The notes under the pieces: generated by a model
Seen by the model: the letters and a program-made list of their open reading frames with translations, nothing else
Told to the model about the DNA's origin: nothing
The model's database searches: none
Program-made: the position numbers and the translations under genes
Source: Serratia nevei
GTDB taxonomy: Bacteria > Pseudomonadota > Gammaproteobacteria > Enterobacterales > Enterobacteriaceae
Direction of reading: 5' to 3'
Assembly (NCBI RefSeq): GCF_024160145.1
Contig: NZ_JAMYWQ010000020.1
Span: 1-64,000 of the forward strand
DNA length: 64,000 nucleotides
In this document: positions 36,809 to 45,918 of the stretch, piece by piece
How positions within the stretch are numbered: the stretch's first letter is position 1
Layout of the letters: the number at the start of each line of letters is the position of its first letter

Positions 36809-37819
36809 ATGAGCACGTACACTGACGCCACTTTAGAATTCGACAGCAGTCATAAGCCAACCCTGGATATGTCCTGGGATCGCCAACGGCCGCTATTAGA
36901 CGTCGAGTCACTGAATAAATTTTATGGTGACACGCAAGTTCTTCATGATATCTCGCTGCAAATCAAGCCGGGAGAAATCATTGGATTGGTCGGGCCTAAC
37001 GGTGCCGGCAAAACGACGCTCATGGAAACCTTGTACGGAGGACAGCCCTTTGAGAGCGGCTTGGTGCGGTTATTTGGCGAAGACGTTCGACAAGGGCTTA
37101 ATCACGTCATCAAGCAACAGTTAGGCGTCGTTCCGCAATCCTTTAGTTTGCCTTCGCTGCTGCGCGTTGAAGAGATCATTTCGCTCTATCAGGTACTTTA
37201 TACGGATGCGCTGTCGGTTAAGCAGTTATTGGACATTGTTGCGCTAAAAGCGCAGCGTAAAATGCGTTTCTCACGGCTTTCAGGGGGCCAAAAAAGACGT
37301 TTGGCGTTGGCGCTGGCCTTAGCCGGCAAACCCAAGCTTCTTTTGCTGGATGAACCCACCAGCGATCTTGACCCACAAAGCCGACGCTATATTTGGCGGC
37401 ACATCATTGCGAATTCTCGTCAATCCGGAACAGGCGTATTGATTGCCACTCACCAAATGGATGAGGCGGAAAATTTATGCGACCGGGTGATGATCATTAA
37501 CCACGGCCGATTGCTGGAGAATGCCAGCCCACAACAGCTTATTGAACGTTATTGTCCTGGGCATCATATCCGGTTCTCGGTGCCGTTGACGGCGGTTGAC
37601 GAGTTCCTTGCGCTCTTCCCCGAGGCGACGCAGGAAAGCGATGAACACGATCAAACCTTCCGTCGCCTACATATTCCCACCCAAGAATTGGCGCAGGTGT
37701 TACCGCAAGTGATTGCGTTATCACAACGATTGGGTTGTGAACCGGAGCAAATGCAGGTAAGCAAAAACACCCTCGAGGATGTGTTCATTCATCTGACAGG
37801 CGAAGCATTAAGGGATTAA
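36809..37819 (+). CDS. ABC transporter ATP-binding protein (RiPP export/immunity)
   Basis: 336 aa. A 28-residue N-terminal extension, then Walker A GPNGAGKTT (62-70), Q-loop GVVPQSF, signature RLSGGQKRRLALALALAG, Walker B KLLLLDEPTSDLDP and the switch His in ATHQMDEAENL. C-terminal about 90 residues are a DUF4162-like tail seen in drug/bacteriocin ATPases. Such proteins pair with a separate permease for export of, or immunity to, a peptide. No clear ribosome site precedes the ATG. The next gene, starting one base after this stop, is destroyed by the prophage. Confidence 0.9.
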   Translation: MSTYTDATLEFDSSHKPTLDMSWDRQRPLLDVESLNKFYGDTQVLHDISLQIKPGEIIGLVGPNGAGKTTLMETLYGGQPFESGLVRLFGEDVRQGLNHVIKQQLGVVPQSFSLPSLLRVEEIISLYQVLYTDALSVKQLLDIVALKAQRKMRFSRLSGGQKRRLALALALAGKPKLLLLDEPTSDLDPQSRRYIWRHIIANSRQSGTGVLIATHQMDEAENLCDRVMIINHGRLLENASPQQLIERYCPGHHIRFSVPLTAVDEFLALFPEATQESDEHDQTFRRLHIPTQELAQVLPQVIALSQRLGCEPEQMQVSKNTLEDVFIHLTGEALRD

Positions 37820-37820
37820 C

Positions 37821-37832
37821 ATGAGCCATAGC
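37821..37832 (+). pseudogene. First four codons of a gene cut by the prophage (probable ABC permease)
   Basis: ATG AGC CAT AGC begins one base after the ABC ATPase stop codon, the usual coupling for an ABC permease partner. The prophage end starts at the next base and supplies an immediate TGA. The remainder should lie beyond the other prophage end. That it is a permease is inferred only from the operon position. Confidence 0.55.
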
Positions 37833-37841
37833 TGATGCGCC

Positions 37842-37876
37842 GCGCGATAAATGCGGCGTGAATAGCGCGATAAATG
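37842..37876 (+). repeat. Transposase-binding direct repeats at prophage right end
   Basis: GCGCGATAAATG occurs at 37842-37853 and 37865-37876, 23 bp apart. The core CGATAAATGCG is shared with the end-binding sites of phage Mu as I remember them. Together with the terminal TG this marks the recombination end. Confidence 0.75.
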
Positions 37877-37913
37877 ATGGCAGTTTGATTTTCAACATAC
37901 AAAACAGAATTAC

Positions 37914-37939
37914 AAAAAAGGGGCGTTATCGCCCCTTTC
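37914..37939 (-). terminator. Terminator of the prophage late operon
   Basis: GGGGCG-ATAA-CGCCCC-type stem followed by TTTTTT on the minus strand, just inside the right prophage end. It stops the roughly 24-kb late transcript before it enters host DNA. Confidence 0.88.
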
Positions 37940-37957
37940 GCATACCTCTCTGATGGG

Positions 37958-38179
37958 TTACTTCAACGGCATGAAAATGTCGGACATGACTTCGACGTGA
38001 TCGCCGGGAACCGGATACTCGACTTTCATCGCATCGTCCGTGTTATAGACGACAACAACAAACGGCGAGCTGTATGTGACCGTGACGCTAACCCATTCCC
38101 CTCCATTATCATCATTGCGTTTATACAGCCCGACCCAGCCAGCCGGTGGTGATGAAATGCTGTCCCAATTACTGCTCAT
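37958..38179 (-). CDS. Small phage protein after the tailspike
   Basis: 73 aa, beta-rich (GWVGLYKRNDDNGGEWVSVTVTY, PFVVVVYNTDDAMKVEYP). AAGGGGGAAGC precedes the ATG. Last gene of the late operon. Position after the tailspike is typical for a spike assembly chaperone or accessory, but I do not recognise the family. Confidence 0.65.
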   Translation of the reverse strand: MSSNWDSISSPPAGWVGLYKRNDDNGGEWVSVTVTYSSPFVVVVYNTDDAMKVEYPVPGDHVEVMSDIFMPLK

Positions 38180-38188
38180 GCTTCCCCC

Positions 38189-40321
38189 TTACGTGTTAGG
38201 TGCGTGTGTCTCTAAAATCGGATAATTGACCTTGGCGCTTGAGTTCCCTTGCCAACGCTGCCCAATGTATGTGCCAATATCGACAGTGCCGCCCTCAATG
38301 CGCGGCGCACCGCCAGTGACGCGCAGCGACATGAATGTCCTATTCTCAGTCTCAGCATCACCGCGCAAAATGACGGGGTTGTTGATGCCCAGAGTTGGGT
38401 GCTGGTTTACAACAACTGCCCCCAGGGCTGGCTTAGCTCCTGGGGTGACTTCAACACCGACCGCGATAATATTGTCCTGATGAATTTCCTTGATGGTGGC
38501 ATCTGCACTGATGAGCAGTGCAGTACGCGTGTGTGTCGCATCGCCAGCAGAGGAGATATAGATTCCATCGATATAACACCGGCTCAGGATGCGCGCGACA
38601 TAAAGCCCAGCGACATATGTGCTGTTGAAATTACCGATAGTGACTTTCCCGATGCGAATGCCAGGCATAGCGACATAGATTTCATCGTTTTTATTCACGT
38701 TCTCGAATGCTGATACATTGCCGATAGAGCAGTTTTTCTGCGTGCCGGATGCGACCAGCGTAAACTGGCCGTAGGGGCTTTTCTTCTGCAGCGTGACGTT
38801 GCCGATGTGGCAACCTTCGGATTTATCGTGCATCTGGACGCCATTGTGGTAATAGTCCGCTTTTACCTCGCCAATACGGTTGTTTTTGCCTGACATATAA
38901 ACCACCCACGCGCCGCCTGCGGGTAAATGCGTACGGCTTTCATCAACGAATGAACCACTATCAACGCTGTGAACATAATTGTTCTCGCCGTTCATAATGA
39001 TGCCGCCGCTGCCGTGCTTTTTGCAGCGAATATTACCGAATATGTTGCCGACAGCATTATCGCCATCTTGTGCGAACGCCAGCGGCGACCCCCCCGGAGT
39101 ATTATCGCCATCTGGGTGCCCCAGCGGTAATACGCCAGACTCCTCGAATGATATATCGCCAAAAACCCCCTCGTAGGATTTACACAGCACTGAGTCACCG
39201 CCCGTAACGCCACCGACAATGGCTCCGCCACGGTTATTCTTTCCAAAAATCACCAGAGCATTATCACGACAGTCCGTCGTGTAATTATCGAAATACGTGC
39301 TATCTCCCAGCATCACGACAGAATCACAAAACCCCGTAAAATGGCAGCCGATGACGCTGCCATTGAACGTTCGAGCGAATGATGAACGCATCACATCACC
39401 GTATTTACTCATCCGGGTCGCCGCATTCCACGCGGTGATATTTTTAAACTCAGTGTTATAAATACCTAGTGGGTTATACAGTGACGGGTTTTCCGTATTA
39501 CTCGCATCAGTCAAAAACGCATGGTCATTGTGGTCAAAATAAATCTTGCAGCCGTTCCCCTCGACGGTGACTTTCGCATCTGAATATTTACGGACAACGG
39601 ATGAGGTCACGCGATATTTTTTCTGTGGGTGGCAGATGACGTGAACATTCATCGCCAGCGCGTTGCGCCAGGCGACGGTATCATCAGTAACGCCGTCGCC
39701 TTTTGCACCGTGGGCCTCCGGCGTTGTATGCATGACGAGTTGGGTTAGATGGTCGAGGTATGCGCCGACCGTGGTCTCATGAAAACCAGACAGATAAGCC
39801 CCGTTAGGGCCGCTTAGCGTCGTGAAAACCTCGTCTTTAATACGCACACCCATTTCATCGACATATTTCTTGCTGGCGATAACGATAGAATCATCAACAA
39901 CCAGTTCGAGAATGGCCGCATTATCAATATCCAGAATAGCCTGGATAATGATTTGTTTGCCTGTTCCTGACGTCAGCAGCGATTTATAGGTGTCATCAAT
40001 ACTGCCTACGGCAATCAGCACGTTATTGCTGTTAAACACCCCCCATTCGCGAATATACCAGCCACCGACATTGGTCGGCACAATGCCCTCAATAACCACC
40101 TGTGCCGCGTTATGTTCATTGAGGAATATGTCGTTAATTGTTCCTCGCCATTGTTCACCGACTAATGCAGTCTGGTCTTCTGTCGGTTCATATTGCTGAC
40201 CGCCACCGTCACCGACAGCCAACGTAAACTCTATTCCCACAACCGGCGTCCCAGTCGCAATTGCCTGGGCAAAATATTCCGCACCCGCTGTAGTTAAGAT
40301 TGAGTGATGTTGAGTTTCCAT
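38189..40321 (-). CDS. Tailspike/tail fibre protein with pectate-lyase-like beta-helix
   Basis: 710 aa. The N-terminus (STLTTAGAEYF-like HHSILTTAGAEYFAQAI) resembles the particle-attachment domain of P2/Mu-type fibres up to about residue 200. The motif AHGAKGDGVTDDTVAWRNAL (about 205) starts a right-handed beta-helix of the pectate_lyase_3 type, with many short repeats (CRDNALVIFGKNNRGGAIVGG). Such spikes bind and often cleave surface polysaccharide. Base composition is visibly more AT-rich than the head genes, as expected for an exchanged host-range module. Confidence 0.88.
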   Translation of the reverse strand: METQHHSILTTAGAEYFAQAIATGTPVVGIEFTLAVGDGGGQQYEPTEDQTALVGEQWRGTINDIFLNEHNAAQVVIEGIVPTNVGGWYIREWGVFNSNNVLIAVGSIDDTYKSLLTSGTGKQIIIQAILDIDNAAILELVVDDSIVIASKKYVDEMGVRIKDEVFTTLSGPNGAYLSGFHETTVGAYLDHLTQLVMHTTPEAHGAKGDGVTDDTVAWRNALAMNVHVICHPQKKYRVTSSVVRKYSDAKVTVEGNGCKIYFDHNDHAFLTDASNTENPSLYNPLGIYNTEFKNITAWNAATRMSKYGDVMRSSFARTFNGSVIGCHFTGFCDSVVMLGDSTYFDNYTTDCRDNALVIFGKNNRGGAIVGGVTGGDSVLCKSYEGVFGDISFEESGVLPLGHPDGDNTPGGSPLAFAQDGDNAVGNIFGNIRCKKHGSGGIIMNGENNYVHSVDSGSFVDESRTHLPAGGAWVVYMSGKNNRIGEVKADYYHNGVQMHDKSEGCHIGNVTLQKKSPYGQFTLVASGTQKNCSIGNVSAFENVNKNDEIYVAMPGIRIGKVTIGNFNSTYVAGLYVARILSRCYIDGIYISSAGDATHTRTALLISADATIKEIHQDNIIAVGVEVTPGAKPALGAVVVNQHPTLGINNPVILRGDAETENRTFMSLRVTGGAPRIEGGTVDIGTYIGQRWQGNSSAKVNYPILETHAPNT

Positions 40322-40326
40322 AGCAA

Positions 40327-41160
40327 TTATTCTCTGTTGCGCGGCTTAGGATAGGCAGTAATAAATTCACCGCTTATCGACCCGGTGTTATAAATCATAT
40401 CTGTCTGCGTGCTGACTTCAGCTTCAATCTGAGCGATATTCGCCACCCGCCCAAATCGACCCAGGGCATCATCTGCAGAGCGAGACGAATCCAGCATCAG
40501 TGCGGCGTTTGTTTCCAATCCAGCCAGAGAGGTGCTGGTGTTTATCAGCGCCATTGCTGAAATAGGTTCGAACTCGAGTTTATAGAGCTCGAGCAACACC
40601 GGCACACCGTTCTCTGCCAGGTTTATGCCCTCATAACGTAATGCCAGCTGCTCTGGTTTTCTCGTATACAGCGCGGTGTTTGTATTTCCCGCGTAGGTAT
40701 AAAAAACGGTAACGACGGGAATTCTAGGCGTTGTTAAAAAATCAATTGCACCGAAAACTTTATCAACGACATAGTCAACGCCGTCTTTCAGACCCTCAAT
40801 CGTCATACGGCGAATGTTCGGATGTCGAACAGAATAACGCCCTCCTGCGACGACATTCGTTAATTGTTCCGTCTCTCGCCCCGACTCTGCTGAAATGATA
40901 TTTCCCAGCAGTATGACGGCTAAATTTTCCGGGCTATGCTCATGCCAAATGGCGGAGACAGAGCCAGATTGTTCGATTATGTGGTACTGCGAAATTGCAA
41001 GTTGGCCACCGCAGGACTGCTTCCTGAATTTTCTGTCAACGACCAGCGAAACAGTGAGGCTGGAGACATCACCAACCCAACGCCAATTCAGCGATGAGCC
41101 ATCATTGATGCGGCGTGCGAGATAAACTTTGCCCTGGCCATAATAGTACGTTTCATTCAT
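40327..41160 (-). CDS. Second major-tail-tube-like protein (paralogue)
   Basis: 277 aa. Aligns along its length with the tail-tube protein at 49836-50588: MNETYYYGQGKVYLARR against ETYYYGQGKVFLARR, WRWVGDVSSLTVSL against YRWIGDVSALALAL, WHEHSPENLAVILLG against WHELSAENLALVLYG, RYEGINLAENG against RFEGINLAEGG. It has about 27 extra C-terminal residues. It sits between tip and tailspike and overlaps the tip gene by ATGA. A role as distal tube ring, tip adaptor or spike anchor is inferred. Confidence 0.85.
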   Translation of the reverse strand: MNETYYYGQGKVYLARRINDGSSLNWRWVGDVSSLTVSLVVDRKFRKQSCGGQLAISQYHIIEQSGSVSAIWHEHSPENLAVILLGNIISAESGRETEQLTNVVAGGRYSVRHPNIRRMTIEGLKDGVDYVVDKVFGAIDFLTTPRIPVVTVFYTYAGNTNTALYTRKPEQLALRYEGINLAENGVPVLLELYKLEFEPISAMALINTSTSLAGLETNAALMLDSSRSADDALGRFGRVANIAQIEAEVSTQTDMIYNTGSISGEFITAYPKPRNRE

Positions 41161-43481
41161 TTGGCGGTACTCCGCTCGCCCGTTTTAGACGATATTTTGC
41201 CCTCGTTCAAAACGACGGGTTCGATAATCGGCGGGACGTAATATCCGCGAGGTAATGTCGCCTGGTAGCTGTAGAGCGATTCTATGCCGTCACGTTTACT
41301 GTGGAGTGTCAGAATATGCACAGCGCCACGGATAATAATGCCGCCATTGACATACGGTAACTCAATATCGGGCTGTGTCGTTTCATTCGCCCACACGATC
41401 TCTCCGGTCTCCTGATTGGTCAGTGTTACCACATACAGAACGCCAGGCTCAGGGCCGATACTGCTTTCAGTGCAATCAACCAGGCGGTCAGCCTGCAGAA
41501 CGCGGTCGCGATGAGAGAACGTGAGAGTATAGCTCGATGATTTGCTGACATGCCCCGGATACGGTTCGCCATTGATGCGAATATTCCCCGGCAAATAGGG
41601 CCGAGCCTGACGCTGTTGCAGCGTGATGGATTCAATCGGCGCCTGGTCTGGGGGCAGCGTCTCGCTACTGGTTCGCGTAAGCAGTTTGACCTGCGCTGTT
41701 TCGCCGCCGAGATATTCGACGCCATCAGACTCCAGTGCATCGCGGTAAAACCAAATGCGGGCACCGGCCGCGTGCTCAATAGGTAAAGTATCGGCACAAC
41801 CGCGACCAACGACAATCTGGCCAGTGGCTGAATCGACCTGGTCAACACGCACTATTTCGTCACCGATGAGAACGCCATCACCCGGAACCGGCATTAATAA
41901 CGCTGAAATTGACAGATTAACGTCCAGTGCATCGACGCTGGCCAGTAAATTGCCAGCCGGAGTCCAGTCTCCCTGGCCGCGCGAGGTAAAATCTGCACCC
42001 GCAGCGCGACTCTGAATTTGATAGTTGATAGAGAGAGACGTTGGTGCGGTGGCCATAATGCCCACATAGCCCGATTCGGGCTTGATGTATGCCAGTACCG
42101 ATTCTGACAACGTGTTGGCCAGTACCGCGTAGGGCAACTCAATCAGCTGCGTATCAGTGACCGGTTGTGCGCTCATATCAGGCGGTACCCATCCGCCAGG
42201 CTGCTCCCCGGAGCTGTACAATGTGGATGCCAGGCCGAACACATCCTGCACCACGGTGATTTTCAGAGTACCATCGTCGCCTTCGCTGATCTGGCCAACA
42301 CGCAGCACCATATTCGCGATATTGCGGTCGGGCAGGCTCACACGGAATACGCCGCCTGGCTTCAAAATGCCGCCACGCCGGTCAAAATTGATTACCAGAC
42401 GCGTTAAGCCCGACGTGCCCATTTCCAGGTTGCGCTGCGCCACGCGAGCACCCAGCTCATGGGTCGGAATTGCGCGGTACTCGACCGTGCTGCTGATAAG
42501 CCCCACGGCCTGAATCGACCCCAGATTTTGCGCCTTGACCTCGCCATCGCTGTTGGTAACCGGATCGTGATAGGTCACGACTACTTCATTCGGTGCCGTG
42601 TCTGCGCTGCTGCTGTCATCGTCCTGTACGCTGATGATGCCGTTGTCATACGTGAACAGCGGCAGGTCGTCGACCACATAATCGTCGCGCAACAGCTTCA
42701 GCGCCATCTTGCCGGTCTCGAGGTCGCCATATTGCACAGCACCGATGTGATCGAGCACCTGCTGTACAAACGTGTCCAGGCTGTCCTGGCGGTTATAACG
42801 GAAACAGAGGCCAAACTTCTCGTCGTAGAGACGGTCAGCAGCAATACGGTAACTGTCGAGGTCCAGATCATCGGCCAGCGACAAACCGCGTCCCCAATCC
42901 CGATTCGTTGCGCATTCGACCAAAATATGCGCCGGGTTCATCGCGTGAATACGGCGCAGATTCGCGATCTGCTCCGGGGAGAGCGTCGACTCGTCATCGA
43001 GCTGGCCAACTGTGTTCTCCAGCAGGATCAGCATTTTCTCCGGATACCAGGCAGCGTTGTTATCCCAACCAGCGGTCGTGCGCCGCACGCGAAACGACCA
43101 CGGTTTCGGGCTGGCGCTGTAGCAACTGACCAACCCAGAAAAAAATGTCGTCACCACGCCGCGAAAGCCCGGCACCAACCCTGTCAACAGATTCAGCAGT
43201 GACGGGGGCGGTACCTGGTCCGGGCCGCCCATGAGCACATCGAGCGTGCCCTGGATGCCACCTTCGCCCCCCGTATCCTCCCCGCCAAACAGGTTAGGCT
43301 GGTCGATATAGATGGAGGTATTTCCCGAAAGTTGCCCCTCAGTGCCTGCGAAAACGGTCTTTTTATCGGCGCTGATTGCGACGATCTCGTTAACCGGGCC
43401 ACGTCCCAACCCGGAGTGAATATCCCATGAGTATCGGTAGCCGACAGTGACTTTTTTTGACCCTTTACCGCCGCCACCCAT
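41157..43481 (-). CDS. Tail tip / host-specificity-type protein
   Basis: 774 aa. Gly/Lys-rich start MGGGGKGSKKVTVGYRYSWDIHSGLGRGPVNEIVAIS is typical of the large tip protein of Mu-like siphophages. The central part (HILVECATNRDWGRGL, FGLCFRYNRQDSLDTFVQQVLDHIGA) resembles baseplate-hub/phage-tail domains, and the C-terminal part has fibronectin-like beta segments. It would cap the tail and hold the spike. Confidence 0.85.
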   Translation of the reverse strand: MGGGGKGSKKVTVGYRYSWDIHSGLGRGPVNEIVAISADKKTVFAGTEGQLSGNTSIYIDQPNLFGGEDTGGEGGIQGTLDVLMGGPDQVPPPSLLNLLTGLVPGFRGVVTTFFSGLVSCYSASPKPWSFRVRRTTAGWDNNAAWYPEKMLILLENTVGQLDDESTLSPEQIANLRRIHAMNPAHILVECATNRDWGRGLSLADDLDLDSYRIAADRLYDEKFGLCFRYNRQDSLDTFVQQVLDHIGAVQYGDLETGKMALKLLRDDYVVDDLPLFTYDNGIISVQDDDSSSADTAPNEVVVTYHDPVTNSDGEVKAQNLGSIQAVGLISSTVEYRAIPTHELGARVAQRNLEMGTSGLTRLVINFDRRGGILKPGGVFRVSLPDRNIANMVLRVGQISEGDDGTLKITVVQDVFGLASTLYSSGEQPGGWVPPDMSAQPVTDTQLIELPYAVLANTLSESVLAYIKPESGYVGIMATAPTSLSINYQIQSRAAGADFTSRGQGDWTPAGNLLASVDALDVNLSISALLMPVPGDGVLIGDEIVRVDQVDSATGQIVVGRGCADTLPIEHAAGARIWFYRDALESDGVEYLGGETAQVKLLTRTSSETLPPDQAPIESITLQQRQARPYLPGNIRINGEPYPGHVSKSSSYTLTFSHRDRVLQADRLVDCTESSIGPEPGVLYVVTLTNQETGEIVWANETTQPDIELPYVNGGIIIRGAVHILTLHSKRDGIESLYSYQATLPRGYYVPPIIEPVVLNEGKISSKTGERSTAK

Positions 43482-43679
43482 TTATTGATCCTCCTCGTTT
43501 TTTTCCGCCAGGCGGACGATGTTGATTGCCAGCGCATCCCCGGTTGCCAGGAATTTTTCAGAGTCGATGCCACCTTCGCGGAGAAACGCCTCTAGATCCA
43601 GCTGGTAGCGAGCGAAGAAGGTCCTCAGGCCCCATGCGCAGCCGCCACCGGCGCGGATATGTTCCATCGTGATTTTCAT
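43482..43679 (-). CDS. Small tail-module protein, 65 aa
   Basis: 65 aa, MKITMEHIRAGGGCAWGLRTFFARYQLDLEAFLREGGIDSEK. AGGAG site before the ATG; the next gene starts directly at its stop (TAAATG). Conserved at this place in related transposable phages to my memory; function unknown. Confidence 0.75.
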   Translation of the reverse strand: MKITMEHIRAGGGCAWGLRTFFARYQLDLEAFLREGGIDSEKFLATGDALAINIVRLAEKNEEDQ

Positions 43680-43688
43680 AATGCGCTC

Positions 43689-43922
43689 CTATTTTTTGAT
43701 GGCGTCATAGCGGTAGTTGCCGTAACCGAGCACGAACCAATCATCGGTCCAGCAGTCGCCGAAAAATACACACTGTGGCGTGCCTTCGGTCGGTTGCGGC
43801 AACTGCCAACTTTCTTCCGTCGCCGCTTCCGGCGTGTTGTTTTTCGGCCGAGGGGCCAGTGCCTGGTTAACCAGGTATGACGCGACGATGACCGCGACAT
43901 ATTTGGCGATGGCGAACCACAC
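43689..43922 (-). CDS. Small tail-module protein with N-terminal hydrophobic helix, 77 aa
   Basis: 77 aa, GTG start with a strong AGGAGG site. N-terminal hydrophobic WFAIAKYVAVIVASYLVNQAL then a polar domain (TPQCVFFGDCWTDDWFVLGYGNYRYD). Part of the tip assembly block between the DUF2163-like protein and the tip; function unknown. Confidence 0.75.
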   Translation of the reverse strand: MWFAIAKYVAVIVASYLVNQALAPRPKNNTPEAATEESWQLPQPTEGTPQCVFFGDCWTDDWFVLGYGNYRYDAIKK

Positions 43923-43931
43923 GATGACCTC

Positions 43932-44747
43932 CTAGAACAATTTGATGATTTGATACGGGGATTTACCCGGCATGTGCGGCATGCCCCCGTAGTTCAGGTG
44001 ATTGCCGAATTTGCTGTCGCACTGGGCAATCGTGCGGTTGCAGCCCGGATACAGCGTCACCACCTGGCCAACGGCAAAACCGGCTGAGCCGCCGAACAGG
44101 TTCATCTGCTTGCCGTTTTGCGCCCGCAGGCCGCGCAGCTCAGTGACGCCATCCACGGCCCACTCGACATAGCCGCCGGAGAACCAATCGGACGCCGTGC
44201 CTTCGGGCAGATTGACCGTGATACTGACGCCATCCATCGCAATCACGACCAGCCCGCCGACACCGAACGCCAGCGGATCAACTTTGCAGTTGTGGTCATA
44301 CAGCGCGTATGGGCAGGCGCGGCCGTAAGTCAGGCGTAGGCCGACGCGGGAAAACGTGCTGGCCAAGCTGGAGGTCATCAGTTTGGTGCGTTCGATAGCC
44401 TCACGCTTGGCCTCGGTCACCGTACCCACCCAGACCGTGCGAAACTCAGCTGCAGCATCTTCCGCATGTAGCCGATAAACGCGGATGCGTACCGGGCTGG
44501 AGGGCGGAACACCACGGAACAGCATGGCGACGGCGTTATTGGCAGGCACGGTGATATCCATGCCGTCGCCGTTCCCGGCGCTGAGTCCGCTGTCGCTGAT
44601 GGCCACGGCCTGCCAGTCGACATTTGCGAAATGAATGTCGCGATCGGCGTTGGTGTAGCGGTAATGCACCGCACCGCCGCGAATAAACTCGTACAGGGTC
44701 AGCGGCTGGCCATTGGCAACCGAATATTCGTACTCACTCCAGCTCAT
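43932..44747 (-). CDS. DUF2163/BR0599-type tail protein
   Basis: 271 aa. Start ATG at 44747 after AGGAG; the GTG one codon upstream is less well spaced. N-terminal YEYSVANGQPLTLYEFIRGG, the Cys-rich YGRACPYALYDHNCKVD and C-terminal YPGCNRTIAQCDSKFGNHLNYGGMPHMPG are the BR0599-family hallmarks. The four-cysteine region may bind a metal. Probably a tail-tip hub component. Confidence 0.85.
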   Translation of the reverse strand: MSWSEYEYSVANGQPLTLYEFIRGGAVHYRYTNADRDIHFANVDWQAVAISDSGLSAGNGDGMDITVPANNAVAMLFRGVPPSSPVRIRVYRLHAEDAAAEFRTVWVGTVTEAKREAIERTKLMTSSLASTFSRVGLRLTYGRACPYALYDHNCKVDPLAFGVGGLVVIAMDGVSITVNLPEGTASDWFSGGYVEWAVDGVTELRGLRAQNGKQMNLFGGSAGFAVGQVVTLYPGCNRTIAQCDSKFGNHLNYGGMPHMPGKSPYQIIKLF

Positions 44748-45918
44748 CACGAACTCCTATAAATGAGGTGGCCACGCTGGCGAAACCGTCAGCGTCAGTG
44801 GTGTGCTGCCAGGCCACTGAATCGTTGTTTTGCCTGGCGAACGTCATAAACGACACGCTGGCGATTTGGCGCTGCGGGACGGTGACCGACTCGCCATCCA
44901 GTGCCAGCAGTTCTGCCTGGCCGCTGATGGCCACGCCAGTCAGTCGCCGGTACAGCGTGCGGCCATCGGCCAGCAAGATGCGCAGATCACGCCGCCCAGG
45001 TACGACGCCCATCTCGCTGAGCCCGCAGCGGATCACCGGCAGTGTGTTTCCGGCCAGCGCGCCCGCCGGGGTCAGATCGTCATTCTGGCTCGGCACCCAC
45101 AACGCGCGCTGTCGGCCGCGCAGGTAGTACATCAGCTGGCGCAGCGCGAATTGCTCGCTGCGGCCCATCAGCGACCATGTGTGGCGCTGCAGATAGAATG
45201 GGCGGCGCGCAGTGTCCAACCTGGCCGGGATACCGCTGCCGTTATCCAGCTCGATCATCAGGCGCTGATATGCGCCGGTCAGGTTTTCGGACCAGTCTGC
45301 CTCCGGTTCCAGCACCGGATGGCCACGGTAAAGCGCAAGACGGGTTGCTGCCGAGAATGGGTTATGTTCGGCGATGCGAAAACGCACCTGGGCGCTGGCC
45401 AGGCCACCGGTGATGCGGGTGAACGCAGGAGGGGCAGTCAGCACTGCAGGGCGCACGGGGTACACCGCTGTACCTGCCTGCCAGCCCGCTGCCAGCGGCT
45501 GGGACAGGGTCAGCGAATCAGCACCGATCGCGCTGACGGTTACCAGCGCGGCAGGTGACGCGATAGCCTCGGCATTTTTCAGCAACACCGTTCCACCCAC
45601 TGAAAAATCGCGGCCGCGCGTATCGACTAGCAGCTCAGAGGCTCCGGCGGTGACCGAAGCCTGCAACTCGGCCACATCCGGGAAGACCGGCATTGCCCAG
45701 GCACTGCCGCCAGCCTGCCACACTGCGTTCTCCAGCCACTGGCGGTCGACGTCACCCGCCAGGATGCCGAACTCAAACATACGGCGCGGCGACAACCGGC
45801 GAGAAATACGCTGCTCGGCACCGCTCGGCGACTGCAATACGTCGGTTTTCCACTCGAGCGTCTCGGTGATACCGCCGGTCCAGTCGGGCTCCATCAGCCA
45901 GGGAAATAATGCCGCCAT
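44734..45918 (-). CDS. Minor tail protein upstream of tip
   Basis: 394 aa. Begins on the tape-measure stop (TAATG). Beta-rich (GGTVLLKNAEAIASPAALVTV, TRGRDFSVG), opens with FPWLMEPDWTGGITETLEWKTDV, which is the usual first distal-tail-type protein after the tape measure in B3-like phages. Exact structural role inferred. Confidence 0.8.
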   Translation of the reverse strand: MAALFPWLMEPDWTGGITETLEWKTDVLQSPSGAEQRISRRLSPRRMFEFGILAGDVDRQWLENAVWQAGGSAWAMPVFPDVAELQASVTAGASELLVDTRGRDFSVGGTVLLKNAEAIASPAALVTVSAIGADSLTLSQPLAAGWQAGTAVYPVRPAVLTAPPAFTRITGGLASAQVRFRIAEHNPFSAATRLALYRGHPVLEPEADWSENLTGAYQRLMIELDNGSGIPARLDTARRPFYLQRHTWSLMGRSEQFALRQLMYYLRGRQRALWVPSQNDDLTPAGALAGNTLPVIRCGLSEMGVVPGRRDLRILLADGRTLYRRLTGVAISGQAELLALDGESVTVPQRQIASVSFMTFARQNNDSVAWQHTTDADGFASVATSFIGVRDELE

